Shown here in pieces: positions 8,052 through 18,448 of a DNA stretch of 64,000 nt. The notes beneath the pieces are model-generated. The model was not told where the DNA came from, searched no databases, and saw nothing but the letters and a program-made list of their open reading frames with translations. Both the position numbers and the translations under genes were made by a program. The DNA is taken from positions 2,885,001-2,949,000 of the forward strand of contig NC_017671.1 in assembly GCF_000284595.1 (NCBI RefSeq), given 5' to 3'. Numbering within the stretch: position 1 is the first letter of the stretch; each line of letters begins with the position of its first letter. Origin of the DNA: Stenotrophomonas maltophilia D457 (GTDB lineage Bacteria > Pseudomonadota > Gammaproteobacteria > Xanthomonadales > Xanthomonadaceae).

Positions 8052-10241
8052 TCAGTCCTCCGCGGCGTCGGGATCGTCACCCGGAAGCTGGGACAACTCG
8101 CCCTGCACCTGCACGTTGTTGCGCCCCATCGCCTTGGCCCGGTAGCACTGGGCATCGGCCGCAGCCACCGCCTGGTCCACGCTCATGCCGCCGGCCAGCG
8201 GCGCGATACCGATGCTGGCACCGATCCGCAGCCGGTCCTGGTCCCACGGAATGGACAGCGCGGCCAGGGTGTGCAGCAGCTCGCCCCCGATGCGGGCCGC
8301 ACGCCGCGGCGTGCAACCGGACAGGATGACCGCGAATTCGTCGCCGCCCAACCGTGCCACCACGTCCGAATCGCGCACGCCATGGCGCAGCACGCTGGCC
8401 ACCGCCCACAGCACGGCATCGCCGGCCAGATGGCCCCAGGTGTCGTTGACCGGCTTGAAGCGGTCCAGATCGATGTACATCAGCGAGGCAGCCTGGCCGG
8501 TGCGCTCCACGCGGGTGATCGCCTGCTGCAGGTGTACCTCGAAACCGCGGCGGTTGCTCAGTTCGGTGAGCGGATCGATCTCGGCCAGGTGGCGGGCTTC
8601 GCGCTGGCGTGCCCGCTGCTGGGTGTCGTCGCGCAACACCCACACCGCGCCGCGCACGTGGCCTTCGTCATCGCGCAGCCAGGCGCGGGTCAGGTCCACC
8701 GGCACCGTTGCCGTGCCCAGGCGCAGCAGCAGGTCGGCGTGCAGGTCCACCGCGTTGCTCTCCGGGTCCAGCAGCACCGTCACATCCAGTACCGAACCGG
8801 GCGCGTACTCGGTGGTCAGCGCCAGCACGTCCTGAACCTTGTGCCCGGCCAGCGACAATGCGCCATCACCGGCCAGGGTGCGCACCGCAGCCGCGTTGGC
8901 GTAGTCGATGCGGCCATCAAGGCTGACGCTGAGCACCAGGTCGGCCACCGCATCCAGCGTGATTCGGCTGCGTTGTTCACTCTCGAACAGGCGCTGCTCG
9001 CTGCTGCGCTGGGCGGTGATGTCCTGGATCTGCGACACGAAATGCAGCGGTTCGCCATGCTCGTTGCGCACCAGCGACACCGACAGCCGCGCCCAGATGA
9101 TGCGGCCGTCGCGGTCGAGGTAGCGCTTTTCCAGGTGATAGTGGCTGCGTCGCCCGGCCAACAGGTCCTGTACCAGGGCCAGGTCGGTCTGCAGGTCATC
9201 GGGATGGGTCAGGCGCTGGAAATCGACCTGCAGCAGCTCTTCTCGCGGGTAGCCCAGTATCCGGCACAGCGCGTCGTTGACATCCAGCCAGCGTCCTTCC
9301 AGCGACACCAGTGCCATGCCCAGTGCGGCGGAGGTGAACGCGCCAGCGAACTTCTCTGCCGAAAGTCGTGCTTCGGCGCGTGCCTGCAGGATCTCGGTAA
9401 TGTCGATGGCCATGCCGACGTAGCCGATGCGCGTTCCATCGGCACTCTCCATGCGGCTGATCGACAGGCGTACCTGGCGTGACTGGCCATCCTTGCGCAG
9501 CAGCGTCCACTGCCGCGAGTAGGTCTGCCCGTCGGCACGCGCGCTCAGCGCCTCGAACACGCCGGGAAGATTGCCATCAGCATCGGCCAGCGGCTGCAAC
9601 CACGCTTTCAGTTCGGCTGGATCGTGGAAGGCGTCGAGCCGGCGCTGGCCGACCACCTCCGCCGCGCTGTAGCCCAGCAGGCGCTCCGCCCCCGTGTTGA
9701 ACAGGGTGATGGTGCCATCGGTATCGGTGGCGATCACCGCCACCTCATCGGACGCATCGACCACGGCCTGCAGGCGTTGCCGGGTCTCGGCCGCGTCCTG
9801 CCTTGCCTGCTGCAGCTCGGTGACATCGGCATGGGCACCGGCCATCCACAGCGGCTTGCCCTGCCCGTCCCATTCAAAGACCCGGCCACGGTCCTGGATC
9901 CAGATCCACTGGCCGTTCCTGTGGCGCATGCGCAGCAGGCAGGCGTAGTTGTCGCTGCGCCCTTCGAAATGGTCGTCCAGCGCTGCATCGGACAGCGCAA
10001 TGTCATCGGGATGGACCAGCTTCAGGAACGTCTTCTGGCAGATCGGTTCCAGCTCATCCAGGCGATAACCGACAATCTCGGCCCAGCGCGCATTGACCCG
10101 CATCTCGCCGGTCTGCACGTTCCATTCCCAGGTACCCGCAGCGGTACCGTCGATGATCATCGCCAGCCGGCGACGCTCTTCAGCCAACGCCTGCAGGCGG
10201 CGCTCCAGCAGTCCATTGCCGTGGGTGCCCTGGCCCGGCAT
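8052..10241 (-). CDS. Multi-PAS diguanylate cyclase
   Basis: A 729-residue sensor cyclase. Four PAS/PAC units follow one another: about 25-140 (AGTWEWNVQTGEMRVNARW), 150-270 (EVAVIATDTDGTITLFN), 285-400 (ALGMALVSLEGRWLDVN) and 415-530 (DLVLSVSLDGRIDYAN). The GGDEF domain has an intact GGDEF at 632-636 and an RxxD inhibitory site (RDSD, 623-626) five residues before it. There is no membrane span and no EAL domain. The frame stays open for 62 more codons upstream, but those residues look random, and the ATG at 10241 has a GGAG 4 nt upstream. It makes c-di-GMP in response to an unseen cytoplasmic cue. Confidence 0.9.
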   Translation of the reverse strand: MPGQGTHGNGLLERRLQALAEERRRLAMIIDGTAAGTWEWNVQTGEMRVNARWAEIVGYRLDELEPICQKTFLKLVHPDDIALSDAALDDHFEGRSDNYACLLRMRHRNGQWIWIQDRGRVFEWDGQGKPLWMAGAHADVTELQQARQDAAETRQRLQAVVDASDEVAVIATDTDGTITLFNTGAERLLGYSAAEVVGQRRLDAFHDPAELKAWLQPLADADGNLPGVFEALSARADGQTYSRQWTLLRKDGQSRQVRLSISRMESADGTRIGYVGMAIDITEILQARAEARLSAEKFAGAFTSAALGMALVSLEGRWLDVNDALCRILGYPREELLQVDFQRLTHPDDLQTDLALVQDLLAGRRSHYHLEKRYLDRDGRIIWARLSVSLVRNEHGEPLHFVSQIQDITAQRSSEQRLFESEQRSRITLDAVADLVLSVSLDGRIDYANAAAVRTLAGDGALSLAGHKVQDVLALTTEYAPGSVLDVTVLLDPESNAVDLHADLLLRLGTATVPVDLTRAWLRDDEGHVRGAVWVLRDDTQQRARQREARHLAEIDPLTELSNRRGFEVHLQQAITRVERTGQAASLMYIDLDRFKPVNDTWGHLAGDAVLWAVASVLRHGVRDSDVVARLGGDEFAVILSGCTPRRAARIGGELLHTLAALSIPWDQDRLRIGASIGIAPLAGGMSVDQAVAAADAQCYRAKAMGRNNVQVQGELSQLPGDDPDAAED

Positions 10242-10408
10242 CACTCCGGTCCCCTGCCGGCACGGGCAGGCGCCGACCGCAGCGAAGCACTGCGGCCTGC
10301 AACGAAGACGGCGGGTCGTGCTGGCGTCATGGTCCTCCCCAGCGACAGCGGGGAGGCCAAACGCCCCCCTCAGGCGCAAGTGTGCGCAATCACGGGGAAA
10401 ACCGACAA

Positions 10409-10441
10409 GCCCCCCGCCCCGGATCAACCGTGACGGGGGGC
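10409..10441 (-). terminator. Probable terminator of tex
   Basis: A perfect 8-bp GCCCCCCG/CGGGGGGC stem just past the tex stop codon. The following T-run on the minus strand is weak (TTGTCGGTTTT), so termination strength is uncertain. Confidence 0.55.
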
Positions 10442-10448
10442 ACGATCC

Positions 10449-12836
<2,388 letters not shown>

Positions 12837-13043
12837 TGCTTCAGGTCTGAGCCGCGTTACGGGAAGACCCCATTCTGGCAACCGACGACGGAGCCGGACA
12901 AGGCATTGACAGGGGACGAGGTACAGCGGCGTAGCCGGAGTGGACGCCGGCATCCTGGCAAAGAGCGGGCCCGGACTGGCCCGGGGCTGGGATGCCGGCG
13001 CGGGCGCGCGATGGTGGGCGCGCCCTGCCGCGTGTTGCGTAGG

Positions 13044-13259
13044 TCAGCGGTAGTGGCGGGCGGCGCGCTGCATGACGATCTCGTCACGCATGCCTTCCAG
13101 GGCCATCAGGCGGACCTTGCCGACACCCTGCAGTTCCATGAACCGCTCCGTGTAGAACTCCGGCCCCAGCGCGGTGTCGGCGCGGGATTTGCTGAAGCCG
13201 TAGGGCACCACGCCCTTCTCGCCATCCTTGCTACCACCGACATAAAGAACGATTGCCAT
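13044..13259 (-). CDS. Small conserved-looking protein, unknown function
   Basis: A 71-residue protein (MAIVLYVGGSKDGEKGVVPYGF...). The start has a strong GGAGGA about 8 nt upstream, and the sequence has ordinary protein composition with no signal peptide or span. I do not recognise a family. The GSKDGEKGVVPYG stretch looks like a tight turn-rich segment and the C-terminal half is an amphipathic helix (MALEGMRDEIVMQRAARHY). Confidence 0.65.
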   Translation of the reverse strand: MAIVLYVGGSKDGEKGVVPYGFSKSRADTALGPEFYTERFMELQGVGKVRLMALEGMRDEIVMQRAARHYR

Positions 13260-13463
13260 GTGATGTATTCCTCCAAATTGCTACTGCGTACTGCACTCGA
13301 TGAGCGATGCTGCGAGCTCATCGGGAGAGAGCTTACCGCGTCGAACCTGACTGGAACGTCACGAAGGCTAATGACGATCGGTTGCATGCAGATGACTGCG
13401 GGATCGCAGCAGAATGCTTACGGATCCTTAACTTCCGGCTAACGAATCCGTGGGGGATTCCCG

Positions 13464-13650
13464 CCAACGGCGCAGCCCCTCGTGGGTGGTCGTGTAACGC
13501 GTTTGATGTGATTGGGCCGGGCGAGGTGGGTGCGCGTGACACGCCGTGAACCCGTCCCTGGGGGCTCGATGGCGCCATCCATGGCACCAACGGTCCCGCG
13601 CACCCACCCCGCCCGGCCCCTGACAGTTTTTCGGGCACGTCCAGCCACGG
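13464..13650 (+). repeat. Left arm of a large imperfect inverted repeat
   Basis: This arm starts CCAACGGCGCAGCCCCTCGTGG and ends at CGTCCAGCCACGG. Inside is a nested hairpin, GGGCCGGGCGAGGTGGGTGCG facing CGCACCCACCCCGCCCGGCCC, around an ACGCCGTGAACCC segment. The same landmarks occur in the same order in inverted orientation at 13817-14082. The 180 bp from the small gene at 13259 to this arm hold nothing else I can name. Confidence 0.8.
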
Positions 13651-13700
13651 AAAAGAAAAAAGAAGATCAAAAGCAAAAACAGCTTGCCTGGCCGCTTTTT

Positions 13701-13769
13701 GTAGAGCCGAGCCCACGCTCGGCTGCTTTCCGGCCAGTCCGCGAAGCCGAGCGCAGGCTCGGGCTCTAC
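13701..13769. repeat. SMAG (GTAG-headed REP) inverted dimer
   Basis: GTAGAGCCGAGCCCACGCTCGGCT and an inverted partner ending GGCTCGGGCTCTAC, each a short hairpin. SMAG elements are dispersed palindromic repeats described in S. maltophilia. This dimer is at the centre of the larger inverted repeat. Confidence 0.85.
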
Positions 13770-13816
13770 ACGAGCAAGCGCAGCGCGCGACCCGCTTTTG
13801 CTGTTCTTTATCTCTT

Positions 13817-14082
13817 CCGTGGCTGGACGCGCACGGAATCTGTCAGCGGCCGGGTGGGTGGGGGTGGCGGGGTATCCGCGGCATGGGTCGGGCGCATGCG
13901 CCCGACGGGTTGGGCAGGACGCCCAACCCCGGTCTTGCCGTGTGCGCAGGACAGCGCACACGTGCAAGCCGCGGCCAAGCCCCCATGGATGGGTTCACGG
14001 CGTCCGCGCTGGCCCCACCCACCCGGCCAGCCCCCAGGAAGCAGGCATTCCGCGACCAAGCCACGAGGGGCTGCGCCGTTGG
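13817..14082 (-). repeat. Right arm of the large inverted repeat
   Basis: Read on the minus strand it carries the same ordered landmarks as the left arm: CCAACGGCGCAGCCCCTCGTGG, GGCCGGGTGGGTG, GACGCCGTGAACCCATCCATGG, CCACCCACCCGGCC, CTGACAG, CGTCCAGCCACGG. It is about 80 bp longer because of extra hairpins (TGTGCGC pair, GGGTTGGGC pair, GGGCGCATGCGCCC). Confidence 0.8.
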
Positions 14083-14089
14083 CTGGAAA

Positions 14090-14542
14090 CTACGGCCACC
14101 AGCCGTGCCCGAACCGGGCGAAATGATCGGCCGCCCGCTCGAACGGATTGCGCGCACTCACCCCGCCACACAGCAGGTACACCGGCAGGTACAGCGGCCC
14201 CAGCACCATGTACTGGTAGACATGCGCACGCTCATGGTCGTCCAGCCGGATCAGCGGCTCCACGCCCCACCCCGCCTGATGCGCGTAGGTCCGGCAGGAA
14301 ATGCCAAGATCGTGGCCCGTGTGCAGGATCACATTGCCCAAGGTGATCGCCCCACCCGGCCCCCACGGCCAGCGGTCGAACACCAGCGCGCAGTCACGCC
14401 GGCTCCAGCGCAATGTCGCGCCGCCGAGCATGCCGGCCAGCCCACCCATCAGGCCGATCAGGGTGTTGGGCAGGGTCCACACCGCGCTCAGCACCTGCAG
14501 CGCGCGCAGCCAGATCGGCCAAGGCCGGGAGGCGGTGTTCAA
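14090..14542 (-). CDS. Hypothetical protein with HERAH motif, likely membrane-associated
   Basis: About 150 residues. The start used is a TTG at 14542 overlapping the TGA of the upstream PspC gene (TTGA), which suggests translational coupling; an ATG at 14569 would give 159 residues. Two hydrophobic stretches (ALQVLSAVWTLPNTLIGLMGGLAGML and VLGPLYLPVYLLCGGV) flank an IRLDDHERAHVYQYM segment. HERAH is close to a metal-binding HExxH pattern but is not a match. The C-terminus NPFERAADHFARFG resembles endings seen in conserved proteobacterial proteins. Function unknown. Confidence 0.75.
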   Translation of the reverse strand: MNTASRPWPIWLRALQVLSAVWTLPNTLIGLMGGLAGMLGGATLRWSRRDCALVFDRWPWGPGGAITLGNVILHTGHDLGISCRTYAHQAGWGVEPLIRLDDHERAHVYQYMVLGPLYLPVYLLCGGVSARNPFERAADHFARFGHGWWP

Positions 14543-14742
14543 TCGGCCTCGTTCGGCATCAGCAGCCACAGGATCAGGTAGACCAGGATGCCGGGGAAAG
14601 CCGCCGAGGCCAGCGACAGCAGCACGTAGACCACCCGCAGAAGGGTGGCATTCCAGCCGAACCGATGGGCAATGCCACCCATCACGCCGGCGATCATGCG
14701 GTCGTTCAATGAACGCGACAGTGTCTTGGGCGTGGTGTTCAT
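14539..14742 (-). CDS. PspC-domain protein
   Basis: A 67-residue protein matching the PspC domain: LSRSLNDRMIAGVMGGIAHRFGW followed by one membrane span (LLRVVYVLLSLASAAFPGILVYLILWLLM). PspC proteins work in envelope stress responses, but the pspABC genes are not adjacent. The 34 codons upstream of this ATG read as random sequence, and CGGAG precedes the start chosen. Its stop overlaps the next gene's start. Confidence 0.88.
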   Translation of the reverse strand: MNTTPKTLSRSLNDRMIAGVMGGIAHRFGWNATLLRVVYVLLSLASAAFPGILVYLILWLLMPNEAD

Positions 14743-14770
14743 GGCGGCGGCTCCGGGCAACGGACAGGGC

Positions 14771-14793
14771 AGTCGAGCGTGGCTCGACTCTAC
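14771..14793 (-). repeat. SMAG repeat, single
   Basis: GTAGAGTCGAGCCACGCTCGACT on the minus strand: a GTAG head plus a short hairpin, between the PspC and DUF5329 genes. Confidence 0.85.
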
Positions 14794-14806
14794 ACCCTGC
14801 CCATGT

Positions 14807-15175
14807 CTACGGCGTGCGGTGACGCAGCGCCTGCAGGCGCGCACCGAACCAGGTGGCTGCGGTCTGTTCAGGCTGCCCCGGGCACTGGATGCGATAGGGT
14901 TTGCCGCTCATGCTGCTCTGGCTGGCGGCGCGCTCGATGAACTGCTCGGCGCTGTCCACCATGTCCTTCTTCAGCAGATAGTCGTACTTGCGCTGCAGAT
15001 GCGCGCGCGCATCGCCGCCGTCGTACCAGCTGCCATTGCGCTGGAACCGGCACTGGGAGCCGTCCAGGCTGGCGATCAACTGGGCGATCTCCCGCCGTGC
15101 ATCCGCACTGGGTGCGGCCTGGGCAAGGGGCGCTGCCAGCAGTACCGCAAGAATCAACAAAACCCGGTACGTCAT
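14807..15175 (-). CDS. DUF5329 family exported protein
   Basis: A 122-residue protein with a signal peptide (MTYRVLLILAVLLAAPLAQA, cut before APSA). The mature part fits DUF5329 (YfeK-like): EIAQLIASLDGSQCRFQRNGSWYDGGDARAHLQRKYDYL, then SAEQFIERAASQSSMSGKPYRIQCPGQ. The two Cys residues could pair in the periplasm. GGAGG lies upstream of two consecutive ATGs; the second gives better spacing and was chosen. Function of the family is not known. Confidence 0.85.
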   Translation of the reverse strand: MTYRVLLILAVLLAAPLAQAAPSADARREIAQLIASLDGSQCRFQRNGSWYDGGDARAHLQRKYDYLLKKDMVDSAEQFIERAASQSSMSGKPYRIQCPGQPEQTAATWFGARLQALRHRTP

Positions 15176-15189
15176 CATCCCTCCAAGTC

Positions 15190-15212
15190 AGTCGAGCAGG
15201 GCTCGACTCTAC
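15190..15212 (-). repeat. SMAG repeat overlapping the phaC stop codon
   Basis: GTAGAGTCGAGCCCTGCTCGACT on the minus strand. The TAG of its GTAG head is the stop codon of phaC. Confidence 0.85.
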
Positions 15213-16276
15213 AGGTCGCGCGCCTTCAGCCAACCATCGATCGTGGCCGGCACTTCGCGCTGCGCGCGCCCGGACACGTAGATGCCGATATGGCCACCGC
15301 GGAAGCTGGACTCGGTGTAGTCGTCCGTGCCCAGGCGCCCGCGCATCGCGCGCGAGGCGTCCGGCGGCACCAGATGATCCTGCTCGGCGTAGATGTTCAG
15401 CACCGGCAGCGTCACCTGCGACAGGTCCACTGCTTCCTCGCCGATCCTTACCGTGCCCTTCATCAGGCCATTGGCCTGGTAGAACTGCTTGATGAAATCG
15501 CGGAACGCCTCGCCCGCCAGGTCCGGCGAATCGAAGATCCACTTCTCCATGCGCAGGAAGTCCTCCAGCGCCGCCTTGTCATCGAGGATGTCGAGCAGGC
15601 CGACGTACTTCTGCACGTTCAGGCGGAACGGCTTGAGCATCAGGTAGCTGGCGTTCATCAGGTCGGCCGGGATGTTGCCCAGCGTATCGACCAGCAGGTC
15701 CACGTCCACCTGCCGCGCCCAGTGCGAGAGCATGTTGTCGGCGGTCTGGAAATCGACCGGGGTGACCATGGTGATCAGCTTGCCCAGCTTCTGTTGGCGC
15801 AACGCTGCGTAGCAGAGTGCGAACACGCCGCCCTGGCAGATGCCGAGCAGGTCGACCGGGCCACCACTGCGCACGCGCAGCGCATCGACCGCTCCGTCGA
15901 TGTAGCGCAGCAGGTAGTCCTCCAGGGTCTGGAAGCGTTCGGACCGGTCCGGGTAGCCCCAGTCCAGCACGTACACGTCCTGGCCGAGCGCCAGCAGCTT
16001 CTGCACCAGCGAACGGTCGGCCTGCAGGTCGACCATGTACGGCCGGTTGACCAGCGCGTAGACGATCAGCAGCGGCGTGCGCCGGGTCGGCGCCTGCTCA
16101 CCGACGAAGCGATACAGCACCACCTTGCCGTCGCGCCAGACTTCCTCGCGCGCGGTCACGCCATAGTGCACGTCTTCCACCTGCGGCAGCAGCTTCAGCC
16201 CTTCCATCAGCTTGCGCTGCATGGCCAGGCTCTCCTGCATCAGGTCATCGGCGTTGAAGCCCAATGGTCCCTTCAT
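15209..16276 (-). CDS. phaC: Class III polyhydroxyalkanoate synthase, subunit PhaC
   Basis: A 355-residue alpha/beta hydrolase that polymerises (R)-3-hydroxyacyl-CoA into PHA polyester. The lipase-like box is GICQGG with nucleophile Cys147; the Asp (AEQDHLVPP, near 302) and His (GGHIGIYVSG, near 331) complete the triad. The length of about 355 residues and the paired phaE mark class III. Its ATG overlaps the phaE TGA by 4 bp (ATGA), so the two are coupled. The stop codon is supplied by a SMAG repeat, so the native C-terminus may have been slightly altered by that insertion. Confidence 0.95.
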   Translation of the reverse strand: MKGPLGFNADDLMQESLAMQRKLMEGLKLLPQVEDVHYGVTAREEVWRDGKVVLYRFVGEQAPTRRTPLLIVYALVNRPYMVDLQADRSLVQKLLALGQDVYVLDWGYPDRSERFQTLEDYLLRYIDGAVDALRVRSGGPVDLLGICQGGVFALCYAALRQQKLGKLITMVTPVDFQTADNMLSHWARQVDVDLLVDTLGNIPADLMNASYLMLKPFRLNVQKYVGLLDILDDKAALEDFLRMEKWIFDSPDLAGEAFRDFIKQFYQANGLMKGTVRIGEEAVDLSQVTLPVLNIYAEQDHLVPPDASRAMRGRLGTDDYTESSFRGGHIGIYVSGRAQREVPATIDGWLKARDL

Positions 16277-17352
16277 CGGTCACGCGCCCGAGCGGAAGCG
16301 CGAGGTGCGGCCTTCTTCGCAGATGTCTTCTTTGCAGATGTCTTCTTCGCAGGCGCCTTCTTTGCCGGCGCGGCCTTCTTCGCGGCCTTGCGCGCAGTTG
16401 GCTTCACCTTCGCCGGCGCCGGCTGCGCCACCGGATCGACCTCAGCGGTTCCGGCCAGCACAGCCACCTGCGCCTGCAGGCGGCGCAGGCTGCGCTCCAG
16501 CTCGGCGATGCGGCGGTGTGCGGCATCCATCTCGCTCCGGGTCGGCAGGCCGATCCGTTCACTCATCTGTTCCACCTCCCGCTGCAGGCCGGCGCGCAGG
16601 CGCATCTGCGCGTTGCCCAGCGAGGCGTACACCTGCTGGAACGGTTCGGACATGGCGACCTTGGCGTAGGCCTCCTCGGCAACTTCGATCCACAGGTCGA
16701 ACATCGCGCGGGCGCTGGTCAGCTGGCTGCCGGGCTGTTCGTGCTCGGCCAGGCGCTGCTCGAACAGCGCAAAGGCTTCGTCCAGTGCCTGCTTGATCTG
16801 ATCGACATAGGCGCGCGAATGCTGCTGGTATTCCTCCTGCGCACGCAGCAGGGCCTGCCAGCGCGCCTGGTGCTCGCGGCCGGGGCCGAATGCCGGGCTC
16901 TGCAGCCACGGGCCCGCCTGCAGCTGGAACTGCTGCAGCCAGGCGGCGAATTCGGGTATCGCGGCGCCGGCGTGCGTGCTGCCACGGGCGCCCTGCAGCA
17001 TCCACTGGAGCATGCCGTCGCCCTGCCCCTGCACCGCCTCGCGCCAGGCCTGGGCAACATCGGCACTGCTGGCGTCGCGGCCCGCAAACCGTGCGGCGAC
17101 CTCCTGCATGGTGCCGTACCAGCTGCCCGCCTGTTCGCGGAACCGGCGCACGGCATCTTCCGGCGCGCCCTGCGCCTGCTCGGGCAACAGCTGGCCCCAC
17201 CAGTCGAACAACCGCTGCCAACTGCCGGGATCGTCACCGGCGGGTGCGCCGGGCGTGCTCGCATGGCGCAGGGCATCGCCCCAGGCGCCGAAATACTGCC
17301 GGGCCAGGGTTTCAAAATCGCTGCTGCCGGTGTCGTGGGCCGAGCTGGTCAT
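16273..17352 (-). CDS. phaE: Class III PHA synthase, subunit PhaE
   Basis: A 359-residue partner subunit that is needed for activity of class III PhaC. It is mostly helical and rich in Gln, Glu and Trp, with the PhaE-typical middle part (FDLWIEVAEEAYAKVAMSEPFQQVYASLGNAQMRLR). The last 50 residues are an Ala/Lys-rich tail of KKAAPAKKAPAKKTSAKK-like repeats, as in histone-H1-like or PhaF-type phasin tails, which could bind DNA or granules. It lies directly upstream of phaC with a 4-bp overlap. A poly-Lys tail on PhaE is notable but occurs in Xanthomonadaceae. Confidence 0.93.
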   Translation of the reverse strand: MTSSAHDTGSSDFETLARQYFGAWGDALRHASTPGAPAGDDPGSWQRLFDWWGQLLPEQAQGAPEDAVRRFREQAGSWYGTMQEVAARFAGRDASSADVAQAWREAVQGQGDGMLQWMLQGARGSTHAGAAIPEFAAWLQQFQLQAGPWLQSPAFGPGREHQARWQALLRAQEEYQQHSRAYVDQIKQALDEAFALFEQRLAEHEQPGSQLTSARAMFDLWIEVAEEAYAKVAMSEPFQQVYASLGNAQMRLRAGLQREVEQMSERIGLPTRSEMDAAHRRIAELERSLRRLQAQVAVLAGTAEVDPVAQPAPAKVKPTARKAAKKAAPAKKAPAKKTSAKKTSAKKAAPRASARARDR

Positions 17353-17374
17353 CGCAGGCCTCCGCAGGGCTGGC

Positions 17375-17989
17375 TCATGGCTTGGGAATACGCAAGGTCT
17401 TGCTGATCATCAGCGACCCGGACAGGGCGAACAACAGCACCATCGGGTGCAGCTGCCACGGGCCGATCTGCCACTGGCCGAACCAGATGTTCTGGCCGAT
17501 GGCATCGGTGCCGGCGGCAATCGCCAGTACGATCACCAGCACCAGGCTGGTCGGGATCGGGGTGCCCTCGAAATACGTGACCTTGCCCTCGTCGCCGGCG
17601 AGCGCCTCGGCAGTGACGTTGTAGCGTGCCAGGCGGCTGACGCCGCAGCAGACGAAGTAGCTCAGCACCAGCCAGTCCCATCCGCCCTGCATGCCGCAGG
17701 CATAGGCCAGCGCCGCCGGCGCCACGCCGAAGGAGATCACGTCGGACAGCGAGTCCAGCTCGCGGCCCAGGGTGGAGCTGGACTTGCGCCAGCGCGCGAT
17801 GCGCCCGTCGAGGGCGTCGAAGATGAAGGCCAGCGGGATCAGCGCCATGCCGAACAGCAGATAGCCGCGCTCGCCGTCCTGCAGGAAGCGCATCGCGGCA
17901 AAGACCGCACCGGTGCCGCAGAAAGCATTGGCCAGGGTGAACCAGTCGGCCAGCTGGAATTCGCGCAGCATCGAGAAGTGACGTTTCAT
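17375..17989 (-). CDS. pssA: CDP-diacylglycerol--serine O-phosphatidyltransferase
   Basis: A 204-residue integral membrane enzyme making phosphatidylserine from CDP-diacylglycerol and serine, the first step to phosphatidylethanolamine. The CDP-alcohol phosphotransferase signature DG-x2-AR-x8-G-x3-D-x3-D is complete (DALDGRIARW...LGRELDSLSDV, about 58-84). Several hydrophobic spans follow. The short length and the motif place it in the membrane type II (PssA of Bacillus, Helicobacter) class rather than the E. coli phospholipase-D type. It lies 22 bp upstream of phaE on the same strand; a functional link is not evident. Confidence 0.9.
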   Translation of the reverse strand: MKRHFSMLREFQLADWFTLANAFCGTGAVFAAMRFLQDGERGYLLFGMALIPLAFIFDALDGRIARWRKSSSTLGRELDSLSDVISFGVAPAALAYACGMQGGWDWLVLSYFVCCGVSRLARYNVTAEALAGDEGKVTYFEGTPIPTSLVLVIVLAIAAGTDAIGQNIWFGQWQIGPWQLHPMVLLFALSGSLMISKTLRIPKP

Positions 17990-18150
17990 GGGGTCTCACG
18001 GAGCATCAAGGCCCACAGGTTACCGCGAGCGCCGCCGCTGGCGACAGCGCTGGCGCGGCCGATCCTTCACCGCCCCCTCACCCGTCGTCACCGGCGGTGA
18101 ATTTTTCGCCACCCATCTTGACAGCCTAGGGGGGTGGCGCCTGTCGGGGC

Positions 18151-18196
18151 TTATCCACAAAGTTGCCCACGCGTAATCCACACCCCCTGTGGACAA
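18151..18196. promoter_or_regulatory. Cluster of three DnaA-box-like 9-mers
   Basis: TTATCCACA at 18151-18159 is a perfect consensus DnaA box. TAATCCACA at 18174-18182 and TGTGGACAA at 18188-18196 (TTGTCCACA on the minus strand) are one mismatch away. They sit in a 455-bp gene-free gap (17990-18444) upstream of pssA. The rest of the gap shows no gene. Confidence 0.6.
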
Positions 18197-18384
18197 CCAG
18201 ATCTCACCGACTGCGACGGTGGACATTTCCTCATCACTCTTCCGCGGGGTTTCCCTACTTCCCAAGCCGCAGAGTCGGCGCTATGGTCACCGGCGGGCCC
18301 GCCGCCGCCGCGTCCGATTCCTGGTGACGGGCGGCGATGATGCCGGATGCTTCCACCTGCCGCTGGCGCAGCGGCCCTGAAGTG

Positions 18385-18448
18385 GTAGAGCCGGCCGCTG
18401 GCCGGCTGCCCCGACCGTTCCGCGTTGCCGGCCAGCGGCCGGCACTAC
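18385..18448. repeat. SMAG inverted dimer overlapping the MATE gene stop
   Basis: GTAGAGCCGGCCGCTGGCCGGC and its inverted partner GCCGGCCAGCGGCCGGCACTAC. The TAG stop of the MATE gene lies within the GTAG head of the right-hand copy. Confidence 0.85.

Noticed and set aside
18189..18380. Small plus-strand gene in the pssA-MATE gap
   Set aside because: Arg-rich translation of DnaA-box and GC-rich repeat DNA, no ribosome site, no protein-like pattern.
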